Of a stretch of 64,000 nucleotides of DNA, positions 8,983-18,194 are shown piece after piece. Both the position numbers and the translations under genes were made by a program. The notes under the pieces are model-generated. The model was not told where the DNA came from. It saw nothing but the letters and a program-made list of their open reading frames with translations, and searched no databases. Source of the stretch: Acetatifactor muris (GTDB lineage: Bacteria; Bacillota; Clostridia; Lachnospirales; Lachnospiraceae); the NCBI RefSeq assembly GCF_024623325.1, contig NZ_JANJZD010000010.1:116477-180476 (forward strand). The letters run 5' to 3'. Each line of letters opens with the position of its first letter. Within the stretch, counting starts at the first letter, position 1.

Positions 8983-10287
8983 ATGAAAGTAAACGGAATC
9001 ATTGCAGAATACAATCCTTTCCATAATGGACACAACTATCAGCTGAAAGAATCTCTCCGCCTCACCGGAGCAGATTTTACAATTGTCGTCATGAGCGGAA
9101 ATTTTGTTCAGCGAGGCGCCCCTGCCCTTCTAGACAAGCATACCCGTGCGGAAATGGCCCTGCGCTGCGGCGCAGACCTGGTCCTTGAACTTCCGACGCT
9201 GTACGCAGTCTCCAGCGCGGAGTATTTCGCCGGGGGTGCCGTCACACTTCTGGATCAGCTGGGAGTCGTCACACATCTTTGCTTCGGCAGCGAATGCGGC
9301 AGGACAGAGTCACTTTGTCAGATTGCCGCCTGTCTCTCAGAAGAGCCCGCGGAATACAGTGCCGCCCTCCGACGCTGCCTGAAAAGCGGTCTCCCCTACC
9401 CTTTGGCCAGAGCCAGAGCTCTGGCGGAAGTACACACCCTGCTGCCGCAGAATTGCCTGTGCCTTCCGGAAACGGACGAATCTGTCTCCGGAAAGGGTCC
9501 TCTGCTGCCGGAAGCCTTTGATTCAATTCTTTCCTCCCCCAACAACATACTGGGAATTGAATATATCCGTGCGCTGTTGAACAGAAAAAGTTCCATGATT
9601 CCCATTACGGTAAAACGGCTTGGCGCCGGATACCATGATAAATTTATCTCCGGTTCCGATTGCCTGTGTTCAGCGCTTGCCATCCGGCAGGCATTATATA
9701 ATGCTTCCCCAAAAGGGCCTCTCCTGCATATGCCGCCGGAATCTGAAATGCTTCTCCGGGCATGGCTGCGGGAATACAGGCCTGTCTGTTCCGACGCTTT
9801 TTCTTCTGCGCTGTATTATAAACTGCTGATGGAAAAAGAATCGGGATATGAGAAATATCTTGATGTGCCGGCCGAGCTGTCCAATCGAATCCGGAAGCAG
9901 CTGAACAGCTTCGCCGGCTATGAAAGCTTCTGTCATCTGCTGAAGACGAAAAATATGACTTACACAAGAATCAGCCGATGTCTGCTGCACATTCTTCTGG
10001 ACCTCAAAAAGGAGGATATGATTACTGCAAAAGCACTGGATTATGTCCCTTATGCCCGGGTGCTGGGATTCCGCCGGGCGGCAGAGCCGCTCCTGGGCGC
10101 TGTCAGAAAATGCGCGTCCATCCCATTGGTGACCAAAATAGCAGACGCGGAAAAAAGCCTGTCCGCTGACGCATACAGGCTTTTGAGGCAGGATATTCAG
10201 GCCGGTGACTTCTTCCGCTGTGTTGCCTTCGAAGGTTCCGGAAAAGCTGTGGGAAGCGAGCTTTCTCTGTCACCGGTCATTGTGTAA
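8983..10287 (+). CDS. tmcAL: tRNA(Met) cytidine acetate ligase TmcAL
   Basis: Catalyses ATP-dependent acetylation of the wobble cytidine of elongator tRNA-Met using acetate. The 434 residues start MKVNGIIAEYNPFHNGH, containing the HxGH-type nucleotidyltransferase motif (HNGH). MSGNFVQRGAPALLDKHTRA and NNILGIEYIRAL are also characteristic. The ATG at 8983 begins the conserved domain; upstream in-frame Met codons would add a non-conserved stretch. It diverges from pta-ackA, the pathway that makes its acetate substrate, which may be meaningful or chance. Confidence 0.93.
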   Translation: MKVNGIIAEYNPFHNGHNYQLKESLRLTGADFTIVVMSGNFVQRGAPALLDKHTRAEMALRCGADLVLELPTLYAVSSAEYFAGGAVTLLDQLGVVTHLCFGSECGRTESLCQIAACLSEEPAEYSAALRRCLKSGLPYPLARARALAEVHTLLPQNCLCLPETDESVSGKGPLLPEAFDSILSSPNNILGIEYIRALLNRKSSMIPITVKRLGAGYHDKFISGSDCLCSALAIRQALYNASPKGPLLHMPPESEMLLRAWLREYRPVCSDAFSSALYYKLLMEKESGYEKYLDVPAELSNRIRKQLNSFAGYESFCHLLKTKNMTYTRISRCLLHILLDLKKEDMITAKALDYVPYARVLGFRRAAEPLLGAVRKCASIPLVTKIADAEKSLSADAYRLLRQDIQAGDFFRCVAFEGSGKAVGSELSLSPVIV

Positions 10288-10295
10288 ATTATCCG

Positions 10296-11660
10296 CTAAT
10301 TCTTGAAACTGTGTATCGGCGCGGGAATTCTTCCCTTTCGACTGACGAAAGCCTCACAGGAGAAGGAATTCACCGGCATAATCGGCGCATACCCCAGCAA
10401 TCCGCCGAATTCCACGGTCTCTCCCACGCCTTTGCCGATGACCGGAATGATGCGGACTGCTGTGGTCTTCTGATTGACCATGCCGATTGCCATCTCATCT
10501 GCAATGATACCTGAGATGGTGGACGCCTTTGTATCACCGGGAATGGCGATCATATCCAGGCCCACAGAGCAGACGCAGGTCATGGCTTCCAGTTTTTCCA
10601 GTGTCAGCGCTCCTGCCTGCACCGCATTTATCATCCCCTGGTCCTCGCTGACCGGAATAAATGCGCCGCTTAAGCCTCCCACATAGGAGGAAGCCATCAC
10701 CCCTCCCTTTTTCACCTGATCGTTTAAAAGTGCCAGAGCCGCCGTTGTTCCCGGTGCGCCTGCATATTCCAGTCCAATCTCACAGAGAATATCCGCCACG
10801 CTGTCGCCGACAGCAGGGGTGGGAGCCAACGATAAATCCACTATGCCGAAGGGAACCTTCAGCAATGCGGAAGCCTCCTGTGCCACAAGCTGCCCCACAC
10901 GCGTCACTTTGAATGCCGTCTTCTTGATGGTCTCGCACAATATTTCAAAGCTCTCTCCGCGGACTTTTTCCAGCGCAGTTTTCACCACGCCCGGACCGCT
11001 GACTCCCACATTGATAACCTTATCCGCCTCCGTAACCCCATGGAAAGCACCTGCCATAAACGGATTGTCATCCGGCGCATTGCAGAACACCACCAGCTTT
11101 GCACAGCCAAGGGAGTCATTCTCTCTGGTATATTCCGCAGTGGAGCGGATGACTTCTCCCATCAGTCGCACCGCATCCATATTGATACCCGTCCTGGTAG
11201 AGCCCAGGTTCACCGAGCTGCACACTCTCTCCGTGGTAGAAAGCGCCAGAGGAACAGAGCGAATAAGCAGCTCATCCGCAGGTGTCATCCCCTTACTCAC
11301 CAGCGCCGAGTATCCGCCGATAAAATTCACCCCCACGTCCGTGGCCACACGGTCCAGCGTCCGGGCCACAGAAGCAAAATCTTCCACGCTGTTGCACGCT
11401 GCTCCCCCCACCAGTGCTATGGGCGTCACAGATATCCTTTTATTGACAATGGGGATCCCGAATTCTCTGGATATCTCCTCCCCTGTCTTCACCAGGTCCC
11501 TGGCAGCATCGTATATTTTACGGTAAATTTTCTCATTCAACCTCTGCAGATCAGAATCAATACAATCCAGAAGGCTGATGCCCAGCGTAATCGTCCTGAC
11601 ATCCAGATTCTCTTCTGAAATCATTTTGTTCGTCTCTGTCACTTCATATAAATTTATCAT
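10296..11660 (-). CDS. UPF0210 / PFL family protein (DUF711)
   Basis: Conserved 454-residue cytoplasmic protein of unknown biochemical role. Seen: the family start [19 protein letters not shown] and [12 protein letters not shown], a Gly-rich middle ([16 protein letters not shown]) and [20 protein letters not shown] residues near the C-terminus. The ATG at 11660 follows AGAGGGAG. It is last in a run polA-coaE-MBL-ACT-UPF0210. The ACT protein 91 bp upstream is its usual genomic partner, so the two probably act together. It faces tmcAL tail-to-tail with an 8-bp gap. Confidence 0.93.
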   Translation of the reverse strand: MINLYEVTETNKMISEENLDVRTITLGISLLDCIDSDLQRLNEKIYRKIYDAARDLVKTGEEISREFGIPIVNKRISVTPIALVGGAACNSVEDFASVARTLDRVATDVGVNFIGGYSALVSKGMTPADELLIRSVPLALSTTERVCSSVNLGSTRTGINMDAVRLMGEVIRSTAEYTRENDSLGCAKLVVFCNAPDDNPFMAGAFHGVTEADKVINVGVSGPGVVKTALEKVRGESFEILCETIKKTAFKVTRVGQLVAQEASALLKVPFGIVDLSLAPTPAVGDSVADILCEIGLEYAGAPGTTAALALLNDQVKKGGVMASSYVGGLSGAFIPVSEDQGMINAVQAGALTLEKLEAMTCVCSVGLDMIAIPGDTKASTISGIIADEMAIGMVNQKTTAVRIIPVIGKGVGETVEFGGLLGYAPIMPVNSFSCEAFVSRKGRIPAPIHSFKN

Positions 11661-11751
11661 AGATACTCCCTCTGCAATTTATCGGCTCAAATTTCACAGA
11701 CTGCCTGACATGCCGGCTCTGCCCTCTATCCATCCTGCTTTCAGGCAGAGG

Positions 11752-12024
11752 TCAGATTCTGTGCATTTTATCGAAAATTTCTTCTTTCTGGCATTTAATC
11801 ACCACGCCGATTTCTTCTCCCAATGCCGCCAGTTCATCAGCCATATCGCCAAATTGCTTCTTCATGCCGGCTGTATCCACAATCATCATCATATTGAAAT
11901 ATCCCTGTACAATGGTCTGGGATATGTCCAGGATATTGATTCCGTTCTCTGCCAGCCAGGTACAGACTTTCGCAATGATACCCACTGTATCCTTTCCCAC
12001 CACAGTAATAATTGTTCTCTTCAT
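11752..12024 (-). CDS. ACT domain protein, UPF0237 family
   Basis: A 90-residue single ACT domain, a small-ligand-binding regulatory fold. Seen: RTIITVVGKDTVGIIAKVC at the start, GINILDISQTIVQGYFNMMM in the middle and LGEEIGVVIKCQ near the end. The ATG at 12024 follows AAGGGTG. It lies directly ahead of the UPF0210 gene, and such pairs are widely conserved in Firmicutes. The ligand is unknown. Confidence 0.93.
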   Translation of the reverse strand: MKRTIITVVGKDTVGIIAKVCTWLAENGINILDISQTIVQGYFNMMMIVDTAGMKKQFGDMADELAALGEEIGVVIKCQKEEIFDKMHRI

Positions 12025-12060
12025 CTTTTCACCCTTCCCGCGTTATCCATTATTTGTTTC

Positions 12061-12861
12061 CTAACTGATATGTATCACCGGACTCAGTTCACTGCGTCCC
12101 GCCACCCTGATATCAAAGTCTCCGGCCGCATAAGGATTGTCACCCATATTGATCTCCATCCGCACAGACTCAAAAGCCAGCTCCGGCAGGTTATTCTCCT
12201 TACTGAGATGCCCCAGCAGCACGGTCTGCAATTCGTCATGCAATATCCGGCTCAGAAGTCTTCCCGCATTTTCGTTGGACAGATGTCCTCTGTCCCCCAG
12301 TATCCGCTGCTTCAGATAATAGGGATAAGGGCCTACCTGCAGCATATTCACGTCATGATTTGCCTCCAGCAGCAGTGCATCCATACCCTTCAGGCATTCC
12401 ACCGTATATTCGTTATAGACACCGAGATCTGTACAGACTGCCACCTTTTTGCTTCCATAGGCAATCCGGTACCCTACCGGCTGAGCCGCATCATGAGATA
12501 TCCGCATGGAATTCACGGTCAGATCTTTAATGGTGAACTTCCTGTCCTCCTGTATCGTCTGGAACAGCTCCCCGTCCACTTTCCCAAGCCCTTCGCAATC
12601 CTTTATGGCCCGTATGGTGCCTTCCGTCGCATAGACAGGAATCTCGAATTTCCTGGCGATAACGCCCAGTCCCTGTATATGATCCGCATGCTCATGGGTA
12701 ATTAATATTCCGTCGATGTCTTTTCCCGTGAGCCCCAGCTCTCTCAGGCCTTTCTCTATCCTCTTTCCGCTGATTCCCACGTCCACAAGCAGGTGAGCCG
12801 CCTCCGATCCCACATAAATACAGTTTCCGCTGCTTCCGCTTGCTATACTGCACAGTCTCAT
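12061..12861 (-). CDS. Metallo-beta-lactamase-fold hydrolase (YycJ/WalJ-like)
   Basis: Probable metal-dependent phosphodiesterase or nuclease of 266 residues. Seen: LCSIASGSSGNCIYVG at the start, the metal-binding motif THEHADH near residue 80, a further His in RISHDAAQPVGY, CTDLG, LLLEANHD and the late GHLSKENN. The set of motifs fits the YycJ/WalJ group implicated in DNA-end processing in Bacillus. The ATG at 12861 follows a GAAGAGAG site; a start 25 codons earlier would overlap coaE. Spacing to coaE is 34 bp. Confidence 0.9.
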   Translation of the reverse strand: MRLCSIASGSSGNCIYVGSEAAHLLVDVGISGKRIEKGLRELGLTGKDIDGILITHEHADHIQGLGVIARKFEIPVYATEGTIRAIKDCEGLGKVDGELFQTIQEDRKFTIKDLTVNSMRISHDAAQPVGYRIAYGSKKVAVCTDLGVYNEYTVECLKGMDALLLEANHDVNMLQVGPYPYYLKQRILGDRGHLSNENAGRLLSRILHDELQTVLLGHLSKENNLPELAFESVRMEINMGDNPYAAGDFDIRVAGRSELSPVIHIS

Positions 12862-12895
12862 CTTTGTTCTCTCTTCCATGTATACTGTTCCGGTG

Positions 12896-13504
12896 TCAGA
12901 TATAATGGCAGCCCAGCTCTGCCAGTCTCCTGTCAACCTGCAGGCAGCTCTCCTGAAAAGAACCGCCGTTGTCTATCACCAGGCTGCAGCTTTCCCGGAA
13001 ACGTTCCTCCGTCAGCTGACTGGCAAAAATCCGGGATATTTTCTCGTCGCTGTACCCTCTGAACTCCTGCAGGCGCTTCCTTCTGACCACCTCATTCGCA
13101 TAAATATACCACATTTCATCCACCAATGCAAGATAGCCGCCTTCAATCAACAGCGCTGCCTCCACAAAGAAGAGCTCTGTCTCTCCTCCTTCCTTCGCAT
13201 GCTGCAGCTTATCCAGCAGCCAGGTCTTCACTGCCGGATGAATGATTTGATTTACCTGTTCCAGAAGAGCAGGGGATGCAAATATCCTATCCGCCATTTT
13301 CCCCCGGTCAATGGTTCCGTCTGCTCCGGTCACTTCCTGCCCCAGAAGCTTCAGCAGTCTCCCATAGGCAGGACTCCCCGGTTCCTTTACCAGATGGGCC
13401 ACCTCATCCGCCAGGTAGATTTCACATCTGTAATGTTGTCTTATATAGTTCAATACTTCCGACTTTCCGGCCCCAATTCCGCCGGTAATTCCGATAAAGT
13501 ACAT
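12896..13504 (-). CDS. coaE: Dephospho-CoA kinase
   Basis: Phosphorylates the 3'-hydroxyl of dephospho-CoA, the last step of CoA synthesis. The 202-residue protein begins MYFIGITGGIGAGKS, with a P-loop GGIGAGKS at residues 8-15; LADEVAH and IHPAVKTWLLDKL are typical CoaE motifs. The ATG at 13504 follows GGAGGAG. It sits 22 bp after polA, a frequent Firmicutes pairing. Confidence 0.97.
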   Translation of the reverse strand: MYFIGITGGIGAGKSEVLNYIRQHYRCEIYLADEVAHLVKEPGSPAYGRLLKLLGQEVTGADGTIDRGKMADRIFASPALLEQVNQIIHPAVKTWLLDKLQHAKEGGETELFFVEAALLIEGGYLALVDEMWYIYANEVVRRKRLQEFRGYSDEKISRIFASQLTEERFRESCSLVIDNGGSFQESCLQVDRRLAELGCHYI

Positions 13505-13526
13505 GCTGCTCCTCCGACGTCACTTC

Positions 13527-16220
13527 CTACTTCGCCTCATACCAGTTCTCTCCGGTATGCAGATCCACCTCCAGCATCACAGCCAATTCCGCAGCGTTTA
13601 TCATCTTCTCAGTGAGAATCTGCCGCACCTGATCCTCCTCCTCCCGATAGGTCTCAATGACCAGCTCATCATGCACCTGCAGAATCAGCCTGGATTTCAG
13701 TCCCTGCTCCCGCAGAGCCTTCCACACAGCAATCATGGCAATTTTAATAATGTCCGCCGCACTTCCCTGTATGGGAGAATTCATGGCCACTCGTTCTCCG
13801 AAGGAACGCTGCATGAAATTGGAAGAAGAAAGCTCAGGTATGGGGCGCCGTCTGCCAAACATGGTGGTGATATAGCCCTTTGCCTTCGCATCGCTGACCA
13901 GTCTGTCCAGAAATTCCTTCACACCCGGGTATGTGGCAAAATACTGTTCAATATACTCCGCCGCTTCCTTCTTGCTGATACTGAGATCCTGGCTCAGCCC
14001 AAAGGAGCTGATTCCGTATACAATGCCGAAGTTTACCGCCTTTGCATTTCTTCGCTGCAAATCAGTCACTTCTTCAAAAGGTGTATGAAACACCTTCGCC
14101 GCCGTAATCCGATGGATATCCTGATCCATATGATAAGCTTCTATCAGCTGTTCGTCTCCCGACATGTGGGCAAGTACCCGCAGCTCTATCTGCGAATAAT
14201 CCGCATCCATAAAGATACAGCCTTCTTTTGGCACAAATACTTTCCGAATACGCCTGCCCAGCTCCATGCGCATGGGTATATTCTGCAGATTGGGCTCTGT
14301 AGAACTGATTCTTCCGGTAGCCGTAATGGTCTGGTTGAAATTAGTATGAATTCTCTGATCTTCCCCGATATAAGCAGCCAGACCATCTGCGTAGGTGGAT
14401 TTCAGCTTCGTAAGCTGCCTGTATTCCAGGATATCCTTTACAACAGGAGCCTCCTGGGCCAGCTTTTCCAGCACATCCGCCGCTGTGGAATACCCCGTTT
14501 TGGTCTTCTTCCCTCCGGGGAGCTTCATGGTATCAAATAAAACCTCCCCAAGCTGCTTTGGCGAGTTAATGTTAAATTCCACTCCCGTCTGACTGTGAAT
14601 GGCTTTCTCCAGTTCCTCTATCCCTGCCACCAGAGCGTCACCGTAGGCTTTTAATTCCTCCCTGCGCACCTCCACGCCTTCCCGCTCCATATCATACAGC
14701 ACAAGAGACAGAGGCATCTCCATCTCCCGCATCAGTTTATCCATACCTGTCTCTGCCAGCTTCTTCTCCAGCACGTCCGCAGCCGCAGCCGACACATAGG
14801 CCCCATAGCAGCAATACTCGGCAAACTTATCCGGCAGTTCCGCAGCCGCCTCGGTCAGTTTCTTCTTCCCGAAGCTTTCCACCCGGCCGGGAATTATCAT
14901 TTTCAGATGCTCCGAGGCAATGGTTTCCAGGTCATAATCACTTTTCAGCGGATTCAGCAGATAAGCGGCAATCAAAATGTCAAAATACCGGTCGGTATTA
15001 TCTTTCTTCAGATACCGGTATTGCCCTTTGATATCAAAAGCTGCAATCCCCGCTCTTCCCGAAAGCGCCTCCAGTTCCCGGTAAAGCTGCGCCGTATCGG
15101 CATCACCTCCGCCGCAGACAGTCTCTTCGAAAAAGGACAGCTGCACATTTTGCTCTATGGGCAGCGCATACATGACGGTCTCTTCCATTGTGGAAATTGC
15201 CGCTCCCAGCGGCGTATTTCCATCCAATGCCACAAAGAGACCAACCCGCTGTCCGTCTGCGACTTTTTTCAGCTGCTTCAGGAATTCCTTCTGGTCCTTC
15301 GCTTTGCTGAAAGTTCTGGTCACATCGCCGGCCTTCTTCGCCTTCCCGCTTCCAAAACGGCCCAGCATATTTTTAAATTCCAGCTTTTTGAACAGCTCAT
15401 AAGCTTCCGGCGTGAAAAAATCTTCCGCTTTTGCCGCCTCGTAATCCAGCGACACGTCACTGTCTGTTTTAATGGTAGCCAGTACCCTGCTTAAATCAGC
15501 CAGCCTGCGATTCTCTATCAGGGACTCCCGGATACTTTTTTTAGATATTTCCTCCACATGGGCATAGATATTCTCCAGGGAGCCGTATTTCACCATCAGT
15601 TCCGTAGCCGTTTTCTGCCCCACTTTCGGCACACCGGGTATATTGTCCGAAGTGTCTCCCATCAGCGCCTTTAAATCAATAAACTGAACGGGTGTCACCT
15701 GATATACCGCCGCCACATCTTCCGGATAGTAATCTTCCACTTCCGTCCTTCCCGATTTTGTTTTGGGGATTCTAATCTTGATATGCTCATCTGAAATCTG
15801 CAGCAGATCCCTGTCACCGGACACCAGAGATACCTCCATTCCGTCTGCCGCCGCCTTTTTCGCCAGCGTTCCCAGAATGTCATCCGCCTCCAGACCTGCC
15901 TTTTCCACAATGACGATATTCATGGCCTGCAGCACATTTTTCATCACCGGCAGCTGTTCTATCAGCTCCTCCGGCATGGGCTTTCTCGTACCCTTGTAGG
16001 CTTCATACATCTGATGGCGGAAAGTCGGGGCGTGCACATCAAATGCCACCGCAAGAAAATCCGGCTTCTCCTCCTCCAGAATTTTAAACATGATATTCAG
16101 AAATCCATACACGGCATTCGTGTGCAGTCCCTGCGCATTACTCAGATCCGGTACACCATAAAAAGCTCTGTGCAGAATGCTGTGGCCATCTATCAGTACA
16201 AGTTTCTTATGCTCTGCCAT
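13527..16220 (-). CDS. polA: DNA polymerase I
   Basis: Repair and Okazaki-fragment-processing polymerase of 897 residues. Seen: an N-terminal 5'-3' exonuclease (KLVLIDGHSILHRAFYG, ADDILGTLAKKA, GDTSDNIPGVPKVG), a central 3'-5' exonuclease-like part that appears degenerate (no clear DEDD set), and a polymerase domain with motif A DADYSQIELR from residue 672, motif B RRNAKAVNFGIVYG and motif C VHDEL near 849. The start at 16220 (MAEHKK) follows GGTGG; a TTG seven codons upstream is less likely. Confidence 0.98.
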   Translation of the reverse strand: MAEHKKLVLIDGHSILHRAFYGVPDLSNAQGLHTNAVYGFLNIMFKILEEEKPDFLAVAFDVHAPTFRHQMYEAYKGTRKPMPEELIEQLPVMKNVLQAMNIVIVEKAGLEADDILGTLAKKAAADGMEVSLVSGDRDLLQISDEHIKIRIPKTKSGRTEVEDYYPEDVAAVYQVTPVQFIDLKALMGDTSDNIPGVPKVGQKTATELMVKYGSLENIYAHVEEISKKSIRESLIENRRLADLSRVLATIKTDSDVSLDYEAAKAEDFFTPEAYELFKKLEFKNMLGRFGSGKAKKAGDVTRTFSKAKDQKEFLKQLKKVADGQRVGLFVALDGNTPLGAAISTMEETVMYALPIEQNVQLSFFEETVCGGGDADTAQLYRELEALSGRAGIAAFDIKGQYRYLKKDNTDRYFDILIAAYLLNPLKSDYDLETIASEHLKMIIPGRVESFGKKKLTEAAAELPDKFAEYCCYGAYVSAAAADVLEKKLAETGMDKLMREMEMPLSLVLYDMEREGVEVRREELKAYGDALVAGIEELEKAIHSQTGVEFNINSPKQLGEVLFDTMKLPGGKKTKTGYSTAADVLEKLAQEAPVVKDILEYRQLTKLKSTYADGLAAYIGEDQRIHTNFNQTITATGRISSTEPNLQNIPMRMELGRRIRKVFVPKEGCIFMDADYSQIELRVLAHMSGDEQLIEAYHMDQDIHRITAAKVFHTPFEEVTDLQRRNAKAVNFGIVYGISSFGLSQDLSISKKEAAEYIEQYFATYPGVKEFLDRLVSDAKAKGYITTMFGRRRPIPELSSSNFMQRSFGERVAMNSPIQGSAADIIKIAMIAVWKALREQGLKSRLILQVHDELVIETYREEEDQVRQILTEKMINAAELAVMLEVDLHTGENWYEAK

Positions 16221-16267
16221 CCATTTACCACCTTTGTCCAACTTCCTTCAAATTTCAATACACAATT

Positions 16268-16588
16268 TCACAGCAATATCCAGATAACAATCCCGATCAG
16301 TATCCCTGCCGCCACAAATTCCATGGCACCTCCCAGATATAAAAAGGCACTGTGAAACCGGATTTTCCGCCTTGTCTCTTCCAGCCGCTGCCGCAGTTCG
16401 AACTGCAGGTCAAAAGCATTTCCATCCTCCAGGCGTCGAATTCCTTCCATCACCAGAAACTGGATGTCCAGCTCTTCCTCGCAGTCAGCACACTGTTCCA
16501 TATGCTCATAAAACTTCTTCAGCGCAGGATAATCCAGCTTTCTCGCGATGAAATCGGGAATCAGCTTTTCGAACTGCTTGCAGTCCAT
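16268..16588 (-). CDS. Small zinc-finger membrane protein (zf-HC2, anti-sigma-like)
   Basis: A 106-residue protein with a Cys/His finger at its N-terminus (MDCKQFEKLIPDFI, then HMEQCADCEEE, an HxxxCxxC pattern), a middle helix and one C-terminal membrane segment (FVAAGILIGIVIWILL). This layout is that of ZAS-type anti-sigma factors, but no sigma factor gene is adjacent, so the partner is unknown. The ATG at 16588 follows AGAAGGG. A TTG at 16615 with a strong GGGAGGTG site would add nine residues. A TATAAT -10 lies upstream near 16640. Confidence 0.75.
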   Translation of the reverse strand: MDCKQFEKLIPDFIARKLDYPALKKFYEHMEQCADCEEELDIQFLVMEGIRRLEDGNAFDLQFELRQRLEETRRKIRFHSAFLYLGGAMEFVAAGILIGIVIWILL

Positions 16589-16702
16589 ACATTCCCTTCT
16601 TCCCCATATATCCAACTTGCCACCTCCCTGCGGTGTTATGCCACAATTATAACGCAATCATGGTATAGACAGCCAGTCCGGCCGTCTCCTGCCTCGAAAA
16701 GG

Positions 16703-17983
16703 TCATCCGCACACAGCGTTCAGCGCCTGTGCGATATCTGCAATCAGGTCATCCTTATCTTCTATGCCGCAGCTGATGCGGATTAACTCTGCAGGTACGC
16801 CTGCCTCTCTCAGCTGTTCATCAGTCATCTGGCGATGCGTACTGGATGCAGGGTTCAGGCAACAGGTCCTGGCATCTGCCACATGGGTCTCAATAGCCGC
16901 CAGCTTCAGATTCTTCATAAAAATCCCAGCGGCCTCTCTGCCGCCCTTCAATCCGAAGGAAACCACACCGCAGCTGCCATTCGGCAGATATTTCTGCGCC
17001 AGAGAATAATATCTGTCCCCCGGAAGACCGCAGTAATTAACATACGCCACCTTCTCATGTCCGGAGAGGAATTCTGCCACGGCCAGCCCGTTTTCACAAT
17101 GCCGTTTCATGCGCACATGCAGACTCTCCAGTCCAAGATTTAAAATAAAGGCATTCTGCGGACTCTGAATGGAGCCGAAGTCTCTCATCAGCTGCGCGGT
17201 ACATTTGGTGATAAATGCCCCTTCCTTTCCAAATCTTTCGGTATAGGTAATGCCATGATAGCTGTCATCCGGCGTACAGAGTCCGGGATACTTATCCGCA
17301 TGTGCCATCCAGTCAAATCTTCCGCTGTCAACAATGGCGCCGCCCACCGCCGCACCGTGTCCATCCATATATTTTGTGGTGGAATGGGTCACAATATCCG
17401 CGCCCCACTCAAAAGGCCTGCAGTTCACAGGTGTTGCAAACGTATTGTCAATAATCAAAGGTACTCCGTGGGCGTGAGCACACCCGGCAAATTTCTCGAT
17501 ATCCAGTACTGTCAGGGCCGGATTGGCAATTGTCTCCCCGAACATGGCCCTGGTATTCTCTCTGAAAGCCGCGTTCAGCTCTTCCTCGGAGGCATCCGGG
17601 CTCACAAAGGTAACATCAATTCCCATCTTTTTCATGGTTACGGAAATCAGGTTAAATGTTCCGCCATAAATTGTGCTGGAAGAGACAATATGATCTCCGC
17701 AGCTGCAGATATTAAATAATGCGTAGAAGTTGGCCGCCTGTCCGCTGCTGGTCAGCATTCCGGCCGTACCGCCCTCCAGCTGGGTAATCTTGGCCGCCAC
17801 ATAGTCATTGGTAGGGTTCTGAAGCCTGGTATAGAAATAACCGCTGGCCTCCAGATCAAAGAGTTTCCCCATATCCTCACTGGTATCGTACTTGAAAGTA
17901 GTACTCTGAACAATGGGAATCTGCCGGGGTTCTCCGTTTCCAGGCGTGTAGCCTCCCTGTACACATATACTGTTTATCTTCAT
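16703..17983 (-). CDS. metY: O-acetylhomoserine sulfhydrylase (MetY type)
   Basis: PLP enzyme making homocysteine from O-acetylhomoserine and sulfide, with possible cysteine synthase activity. The 426-residue length fits MetY. Seen: IPIVQSTTFKYDT at the start, YTRLQNPTNDYV, SSGQAANFY, the substrate loop IIDNTFATPVNCRPFEWG and the PLP lysine in THSTTKYMDGHG. The ATG at 17983 follows AAGGAGGAG. It has its own promoter. With metH elsewhere in the window, it would complete the route from O-acetylhomoserine to methionine. Confidence 0.95.
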   Translation of the reverse strand: MKINSICVQGGYTPGNGEPRQIPIVQSTTFKYDTSEDMGKLFDLEASGYFYTRLQNPTNDYVAAKITQLEGGTAGMLTSSGQAANFYALFNICSCGDHIVSSSTIYGGTFNLISVTMKKMGIDVTFVSPDASEEELNAAFRENTRAMFGETIANPALTVLDIEKFAGCAHAHGVPLIIDNTFATPVNCRPFEWGADIVTHSTTKYMDGHGAAVGGAIVDSGRFDWMAHADKYPGLCTPDDSYHGITYTERFGKEGAFITKCTAQLMRDFGSIQSPQNAFILNLGLESLHVRMKRHCENGLAVAEFLSGHEKVAYVNYCGLPGDRYYSLAQKYLPNGSCGVVSFGLKGGREAAGIFMKNLKLAAIETHVADARTCCLNPASSTHRQMTDEQLREAGVPAELIRISCGIEDKDDLIADIAQALNAVCG

Positions 17984-18017
17984 AGTCTCCTCCTTATCTC
18001 AGCAGAACTTCTTTTCC

Positions 18018-18046
18018 AGTATACACACTCGGAGTCGGAAATTCAA
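18018..18046 (-). promoter_or_regulatory. Sigma-A promoter of metY
   Basis: -35 TTGAAT and -10 TATACT on the minus strand with a 17-bp spacer, about 35 bp upstream of the metY start. No SAM riboswitch or T-box fits in the short leader. Confidence 0.75.
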
Positions 18047-18194
18047 CCTTTTATCGTTCTGAAATGGAAAATTGAAATGAAAATTACGGACTTCCCTTAC
18101 CGGATAATACAGGAGAAAGTCAAAATAGTCGGTAGTTTTTCCCGGCAGAAAGGAGTATATTAGACAACAATGTATAAGAAAGAAGGCTACTACA

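Noticed and set aside
17984..18194. SAM riboswitch or T-box ahead of metY
   Set aside because: The metY leader after the promoter is about 30 nt, too short. The metH-ilv leader of about 40 nt is also too short.
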